Part shown: positions 58,539 to 64,000 of the stretch, piece by piece | How positions within the stretch are numbered: the stretch's first letter is position 1 | Layout of the letters: each line of letters starts with the position of its first letter | From: Adiantum capillus-veneris | Taxonomy: Eukaryota > Streptophyta > Polypodiopsida > Polypodiales > Pteridaceae | Length of the DNA: 64,000 bases | Direction: 5' to 3' | Assembly (NCBI GenBank): GCA_014529385.2 | Contig: CM043945.1 | Coordinates: 140,036,241-140,100,240 of the forward strand | Notes under the pieces: model-generated | Seen by the model: only the letters and a program-made list of their open reading frames with translations | The model's database searches: none | Told to the model about the DNA's origin: nothing | Translations under genes and position numbers: made by a program

Positions 58539-58980
58539 TTCCCCCCCTCCTCGCCTGTGTCGTCCCTTGACACAGCTTTATGGACTGAAGTAGTGTTCGG
58601 GTTGACGGCGGGCGAGGCGGTCTTTCAGTGCTTACAATGCTTTTTGGTATCTGATTTTGTGTTCTTTGTCAGGCACTTGCAAAAATTGCGTGGTGACTTG
58701 GTTTTTCAGCTCCACCGCCGAGTAGTCTACGAATCTGGATGTGAGGTTGCTTATCATCGGCGCAAATATCTTCGTTCGCCAGGTGAAGAATCCAGTGTAG
58801 AATGCTTCTGAAAAGGCTAGAATATTATGCGATGGCAGGAACATGCATTTGGCATAGAATCCGTAAAGGATTTCTTCTGAAGGTTGCCCACTCAAATCGT
58901 AGCATAAGCCTTTGTTCCCTCAAATTTTTACCCCAACTTTGACACAGATCTGTTAAGCACCTTATGTTAAGGTCACTAGC

Positions 58981-59570
58981 CAATTTTCATCAAGTTTGGA
59001 CAATTTTTGGTCAAATGGTCATTAATTATCTGTCCGCAGGCTAACTTTGCAATTTTAGTCACAATTTTTAATCCAGTGATTCAAATCTTAGCACATTTAG
59101 TTTGTGGGCTTATTACAACATGTTAAAGCTAGTGGTATGCCAACTTGGTCAAAAAATTTTAAAAAAAGAGAAGATGTTAATAATCACGATTATTTACATT
59201 TGATAATTTTTTGCAAGTTTTTGGTCAACTAAGCATGTACACATGTTTATCACATCAATATAAGCCTATGAATCAATTTTCAACAAGTTTGGATAAAATT
59301 TTACCCAATTTACAAGCAAGATTCAAAAAGTCGGTACAAACTTTAGTTTTTACCCAGTTTTTTGCCAATTTAGTGATCCAAATCTTTTGGGCGTTTACAA
59401 AAGTTGTTTGTACACATGCAATGAGTCAATGGTATGAACCTTGGCCAATTTAGATAAAAAATTTAATAATCGCGATTATTAACTTGAGGCTTGAAATGAG
59501 CATTTTTTTGCAATTTTCTTAAAGACAGTCCTTTTATGATGTTTTTAAAGCCTATAAATCAAGTCAAAAC
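58981..59570. repeat. Diverged ~290-bp tandem duplication with palindromes
   Basis: Matching landmarks recur at a spacing of about 286-297 bases: AAGTTTGGA after CAATTTTC (58981 and 59274), GTGATYCAAATCTT (about 59077 and 59374), and TTAATAATCRCGATTATT (about 59177 and 59463). The second copy contains a perfect 20-bp palindrome at 59463-59482 centred on CGCG. Confidence 0.75.
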
Positions 59571-60163
59571 TTAATTTGGCCTAAAATGTCAAGAAAAAGT
59601 AAATAATCCGAGTTTTGGTCAACTTCTTGAAATTTTTACCTCGAAGTGTATTTGAGCTTACCCACTGGTTCGGACAACTCTTAGGCTTACTGTCCAGTCG
59701 GATTGAGTGAATTCGAGTCTTTTCAAGCTATTTCTAGCCATAGACCTAAAATTTTGCAACTTGACATAACAACTCACACTTGATTCCTTCAGAGAGAGCA
59801 ATGTTCTGAAATCCACCTCGGATCCTACTAACCCTACTCCTAGCTTCTCATGCAATGGGGTTGTGGAAAGTGTCCACAAGCACTCGTTTCCTTGTGTTTT
59901 TTATGTTTTTCAGAGTCTTGATCTTAAGACTTGTCTCGTCTACCAATCATTATGCAATTCCTAATCTAAATCCACAATCATATAGTCCTACAGGCACTTA
60001 GCAAGTACGATTACTTCCAAGCTATCTCGACACAACAAAAGATGACACTCTTATGCTATGCGGTTTCTAAAACTTGAGAGTTTTACTCTAGGTGATGAAC
60101 CTAGAGGAAGTTAATAGAGAGAATTACACAAGATGCTCGTGTTTTCTCTAGTTTAGGTCTATT

Positions 60164-60184
60164 CGATCCCCGGCAGCGGCGCCA
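60164..60184 (-). other. Primer-binding site, tRNA-Asp-like
   Basis: The minus strand reads TGGCGCCGCTGCCGGGGATC two bases inside the 5' LTR. This is one base from the tRNA-Asp-complementary site known in Athila elements. Confidence 0.8.
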
Positions 60185-60186
60185 AA

Positions 60187-61095
60187 TGTGGGACACATGT
60201 CTAACCTCACCATCTTATCTTATTGCAGTATTAGCGAGAACCACGATTAATTTGTCAAACCATGGGACAAAGCTGACTCGACTAGTGCATAAAGGCTACA
60301 AGAGGTTGTCAATCTCTTGGAAAAAAACTAACAACTCGCATCTAACTCAAGCTACACTCAAGTGACTAAAATCACCAAGAGCCAATCGCTCATTGGCAAG
60401 CAAATCACATATGTTACAGCATCAAATAACATCCAAACATAACGGAACTTCTAGGACAAGTTTATAAGACCTAAGCACACATACCTATGGCCTCAAATCA
60501 CACTTTAGGTCAAGTTTCAAAATCGCGATTATTAACAGCAGTGGATTTTTGACCTAGTCATTTTCGATCCAGAATGCATCTAAATGCTTAGCAATGATGC
60601 CCCAATACCCCGCCTATGCTTAGTTTTTGATTTAAAAGTGTAAATTCCTAGTTATGATGAAATTAGCATGCGGGTCAGCGACGCCAAAAGCTACGAAATA
60701 CTGTGAATGGCCTACGTCGATGCGTAGAGCTCTTACGTGTGGTTGCAATGCAACAAACGCTTCGCAATGTGACAACCGGAGAGGGAGTGAAGCGCGAGAA
60801 GTGAGTGCCATTAGCTCACGCTGTGTATTTCTTATCCAAAAACTCGTAAAAAACTTACAAAAATTGGCTTTTATACCTCAGCCATGATTTTTGAGTGGTC
60901 AAAACTAATAATCTGGAGTTCTACCAAAGCTGGGAATTGACCGGTTGATACAATATGGAAGCTTGTAGCCCTGGCTCATTAATTACAAAGTTTACCAAGA
61001 AAATAGGAGTTACAATATTCTCGATTTATCAAAATAATAATTGTTTTACAAGGACAACTCCGAAAAATGGTGTCCGTGTTAGCTTGCTGCTAACA
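60187..61095 (-). repeat. 5' LTR of the non-coding LTR element
   Basis: This 909-bp repeat is the partner of 57651-58538. It is followed by the duplication GATGA and then by continuing chromovirus LTR. Confidence 0.9.
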
Positions 61096-61100
61096 GATGA

Positions 61101-61275
61101 GCATGCATTGAAGCTTGGCTCTTGGTTGGAGTTGCATTACAAAGCCAAGAGTTGTTGGTGTAGGCCTCCCTTCTCCAAGCTTGGAGTAGATGATGAGATT
61201 TCCATTAAAGCTTCAGAAGGAGAGAGAGAGGCTTCTTGCTTCACACATGAGATGGTGTGAGTGTGTTTGTGTTAA
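61101..61275 (-). repeat. 5' LTR of the second chromovirus, second segment
   Basis: It continues the LTR from 57650, reading GCATGCATTGAAGCTTGGCT as in the reverse complement of the 38329 LTR. Confidence 0.8.
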
Positions 61276-62610
61276 AACAGAATGGTAACCTAACAGGACA
61301 TAAAAGTGTCCTTTCAGGGTTTTGGAAAAAAATTCCAAAACCATAGTAGATCCACTCATTTTGAAAAATCATTTCATGAGCTTATAGTTCAATAACTACT
61401 ACATATGGAAAAAATGAGAAACTTGTAGTTTTTCTCATCCCTTGGTCACTACAAGCCTCCAAAGTTGATGGACCAGTGCATTTTGTCCAAAACAACAATT
61501 TCTTATGGTTGATTGCATATAAATAAGAGTGGGGATTTTTGTAGGACATGAGATAAAATGTCCCGTTAACTTCAATGGGTTGGTGATAAAAAAATATGGT
61601 TTCTTTTACCCAACCATGTATTTTTGGGCAAAAAGAAAAGGTACAAAAAAGTTGCATTTTTGCCATTCTGTGGACCTATCATCAAAGTTTCTATAGTCAC
61701 GCTCAATACAGATACTATATACATGTTTTCTTAGTTCCCTTTGGGCTTTTGGATCCGAAAGGAGCCATGGAGCATGTCAAAAGGATAATGGATCTCTTAC
61801 TAAGTGGAACCTTGGGGGCAATGATAAAGTGCTAAATACAGCAAACATGAAAAAACTGGGTTGAGCATTATGACCTCTAGAAACCATAGAAACTACTCAA
61901 GATCTAGCCAAGTTTGTAGTTTATGATTAGATATGGTTACTACCTACAAAATACACACAATTGGCCTAAGAAACTAGCCATATTGAGAAAGTTATACTTG
62001 CTACTCTACAATGTTTCGTATTCTTCAGCAATCAAAAAACTCAACCATCATCATATACTATGCTATATAGCATATTAGGTCCCCCAAAACTCAAGGAAGA
62101 TTAGCTTTATGTTATACATTACACTTACGCAATCAAAATTGAATTTGGATATCAAGAAAGCCACCCAAAAAATCATAAAAGTGCTAATTTTGGCCAAAAA
62201 ACAGGATTATGCAATTCTTGTAAATTGGTCATAACTTTCAATTTTAACACGAGCTCTCCCTACAAGCATCAAAACATGTTGAGAACTATGAAGGCCTAAC
62301 CTCTAGCCATCTAAACCTCACAAACATGAAGTTTAGAGTGGTATAGTTGCCAAAAATTGAAAAAAAGCCAAAAATAGGACCCGTTTTTTCACACAGTTTA
62401 GGTTCAAAAATGTTGTACAAGAGTAAGGTTAATGGTGAGATCGATACTAAAAAAAAAATGCTTAGTTTTTTTCAGCTAATAAGGCAACTTTGGGGATATA
62501 TAGCACCTAGAAATTCATTTTCATACTCTTCAAATAATTCAAGCAAAATGGTCACTTAACAGGACACAAAAGTGTCCAAGGACATAAAAGTGTCCTGTTA
62601 CCATTCTAAT
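61276..62610. mobile_element. Non-coding TIR DNA element inside the chromovirus LTR
   Basis: Inverted ends AGAATGGTAAC (61279-61289) and GTTACCATTCT (62597-62607) are followed on both sides by a short hairpin unit AGGACAYAAAAGTGTCC. The flanks share GTTAA (61271-61275 and 62611-62615), a probable target duplication that also contains TTAA. LTR sequence of the second chromovirus is continuous across it. I found no transposase. Length is about 1.33 kb. The superfamily is uncertain. Confidence 0.75.
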
Positions 62611-62935
62611 GTTAATGCCTTGTCAAATTCAGCCCCCTCTCTCTCTTGGTCGACCCCTCTTGCAATATACTCATGCTAACACCCCATTGGACCCTGCAAA
62701 GCTTAGCCAATCAAAATTGAGAAGCATAAGTGATAGCCTTGTGACATGTGTCCCCCATTCCCCTTTTATGAGAGATTTACGTAATTAATTAATGCAATTA
62801 TGCTCTCATTGGACCCTTTTGTCTTCTGGCCAATAGGAAGTAGGCAAGCCATTGGGCTATTGAATGCTCATTGGACCCCTTGGGAGACTGTCCAATAGTC
62901 TTCTAAAGAGCTTAAATACTTATTGGTTCTTTTAT
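62611..62935 (-). repeat. 5' LTR of the second chromovirus, third segment
   Basis: It continues the LTR through the CAGCCCCCTCTCTC, ATTGGACCC and GGGAGACTGTCCAATAG segments. The match stops near 62935, short of the LTR's outer end. Confidence 0.75.
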
Positions 62936-63850
62936 CTCATATGCTATGGCATGCCCTTCTTGAAGCAAGATTGCACCAAGGCAATCACCACAAGCATCAC
63001 ATTGGACCTCAGATGGCTTTGAGAGATCCAAAAGCATCGGGACTTGTTGGGAGGTAAGCTTCTCTTTGAGCTTGTCAACATCATTTTTCTCCTTAGCAGT
63101 CCTTGAATACTTAACGTTCTTCTTTGTTATGTAATGGTCCTGCTATTTGAGAGAATTTTGCTATGAAGCATCTATAGTATGCACACATACCAATAAAGCT
63201 TCTTAGCTAATGTTGATTCCTTGGATTAGGCCATGCTTTTATTACCTCCAACTTTGATGGATCCATATGGATACCATCTTGAGAGATAATATGAACTAAG
63301 TATTGAATCTCTTGAAGGAAAAAATCGCTATTCTTTTGATTGAGAAAAAGCTTGTTCTCCCTCAATGCTTTGAGAAATCACTTGAAGGTGTTGTTTATGT
63401 TCCTTTAAGGACATGGAGTAGATGATAATATCATTAAAGAACACTCTAGTGAATTTGCGGTAGGGTCTAAAAATTTTCTCCATTAATTTTTGAATGTGGC
63501 TGGTGCATTAGTCAACCCAAAAGGCATGACTAGATATTCATAAAGGACGAACGTTGTACGAAACACGGACTTTAGGATATCTTCATCCGCTATCCTTATT
63601 CGATGGTAGCCACTTTTAAGGTCAATCCTACTAAAGTAGGCAGAGCCTTGAAGCTTATCAAACAGATCTTCTACTTGAGGTACGGGGAATCTGTTTTAGA
63701 TAGTGATATGGTTTAGTGCATGATATCTCACACACATGCAGTATGTACCATCTTTCTTTTGCACTAAAAGGACTGAAGAACAAAAGGGAGAGGAGCTAGG
63801 CCTCACCATCCCTTTGTCTACCAATTCTTGTACTTGCCTCACGATATCCT
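62936..63850 (-). mobile_element. Chromovirus pol fragment (RNase H and RT)
   Basis: The minus strand encodes RNase H text (QCDACGDCLGAILLQEGHA) at about 62950-63030. RT text follows toward 63850, including VDKGMVRPSSSPF and SVLLVQKKDGTYCMC at about 63700-63830. It resembles the 38329-family pol but lies outside the second chromovirus LTR, so it is a separate or rearranged piece. It is interrupted on the right by a copia LTR at 63851. It is broken. Confidence 0.78.
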
Positions 63851-64000
63851 TGTTACCATATACATGTGGTAGTGATCTGTGTGAACACACTAGGACCGCC
63901 GGGGCATTTTTTTCCCTCTTTACGAGGTTTTTCCATCCGTGCATTGTATATACACCCATCACTCTAGGGCTATCTATCTTTTCCATTTCACACTAAGTAG
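63851..64000 (+). mobile_element. Start of a Ty1/copia LTR, cut by the window edge
   Basis: The sequence begins TGTTACCATATACATGTGGT and runs to the window end. It is the reverse complement of the 29142-29367 LTR with scattered differences. The element lies in RT sequence and continues beyond the window, so its type and length cannot be judged further here. Confidence 0.8.

Larger units (their letters stand above)
57651..61095 (-). mobile_element. Non-coding LTR element (LARD-like), Athila/Tat-type primer site
   Basis: The LTRs lie at 57651-58538 and 60187-61095. They begin TGTGGG and end TAACA, and differ at roughly 5% plus indels. The target duplication GATGA lies at 57646-57650 and 61096-61100. 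The internal 1.65 kb has no gag or pol text. On the minus strand a primer site (TGGCGCCGCTGCCGGGGATC) sits beside the right LTR, and a purine tract (GAGGAGGGGGGGAA) beside the left LTR. These give its orientation and tie it to Athila/Tat-type elements. It looks like a non-autonomous derivative that depended on proteins from a relative. Confidence 0.9.
51540..62935 (-). mobile_element. Second 38329-family chromovirus, with nested insertions
   Basis: The minus-strand element has its 3' LTR ending at 52024 (TGTCATAATAAC on the minus strand) and its 5' LTR starting at 57106. Internal parts are gag, protease-like, RT, integrase and chromodomain. Its 5' LTR is interrupted by a non-coding LTR element (57651-61100 including one duplication copy) and by a TIR element (about 61276-62610). 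The LTR then ends abruptly near 62935 against a chromovirus pol fragment. No RNase H part was found. It is older than the 38329 copy by sequence divergence and carries many breaks. Confidence 0.85.

Noticed and set aside
58632-58895. Minus-strand frame of 87 residues inside the non-coding LTR element
   Set aside because: It is short, has no recognised domain and stands alone. It may be a last trace of an ancestral coding region, but nothing in the sequence proves it.

Overview
The window is repeat-dominated plant nuclear DNA. I found no intact host gene. The only host-gene remnant is a decayed PPR (pentatricopeptide repeat) gene. Its PLS-type repeats, a LINE with a DUF4283-type ORF1, Ty3/gypsy chromoviruses with chromodomains, a Tat-lineage element with a second RNase H, and several Ty1/copia elements all point to a land plant with a large genome. 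A fern or other non-seed vascular plant would fit, but that is a guess from overall style, not a proven assignment.

Layout, left to right. (1) 531-7293: a Ty3/gypsy chromovirus on the minus strand, with near-identical LTRs and target-site duplication CTTTC, set in unassigned DNA (1-530, 7299-8110). (2) 8110-10680: a minus-strand L1-type LINE with ORF1 and endonuclease but no reverse transcriptase. (3) 11993-14113: the PPR pseudogene on the minus strand. (4) 14285-18915: a compact minus-strand Ty3/gypsy element with very short LTRs and one long uninterrupted pol frame. (5) 19370-19550: a candidate tRNA-derived SINE. (6) 19754-28434: an 8.7-kb plus-strand Tat-lineage Ty3/gypsy element with almost identical 1.15-kb LTRs. 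(7) 29142-45490: two related minus-strand Ty1/copia relics. The second is split by a TIR DNA element (33073-36715) and by a chromovirus (38329-45169, duplication CGAAC). (8) 45500-49570: a chromovirus LTR remnant followed by another copia relic. (9) 51540-62935: a second chromovirus of the 38329 family on the minus strand. Its 5' LTR is itself split by a non-coding LTR element (57651-61095, duplication GATGA) and by a TIR element (about 61276-62610, flanking repeat GTTAA). (10) 62936-64000: a chromovirus RT/RNase H fragment cut by the start of another copia LTR.

The order of insertion can partly be read from the nesting. The copia relics and the large chromovirus are the older layer. The TIR elements, the 38329 chromovirus and the non-coding LTR element came later. 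The 531 and 19754 elements are among the youngest, by LTR identity. None of the genes forms an operon or pathway; the window records layered transposition. All retroelements are described as fossils.
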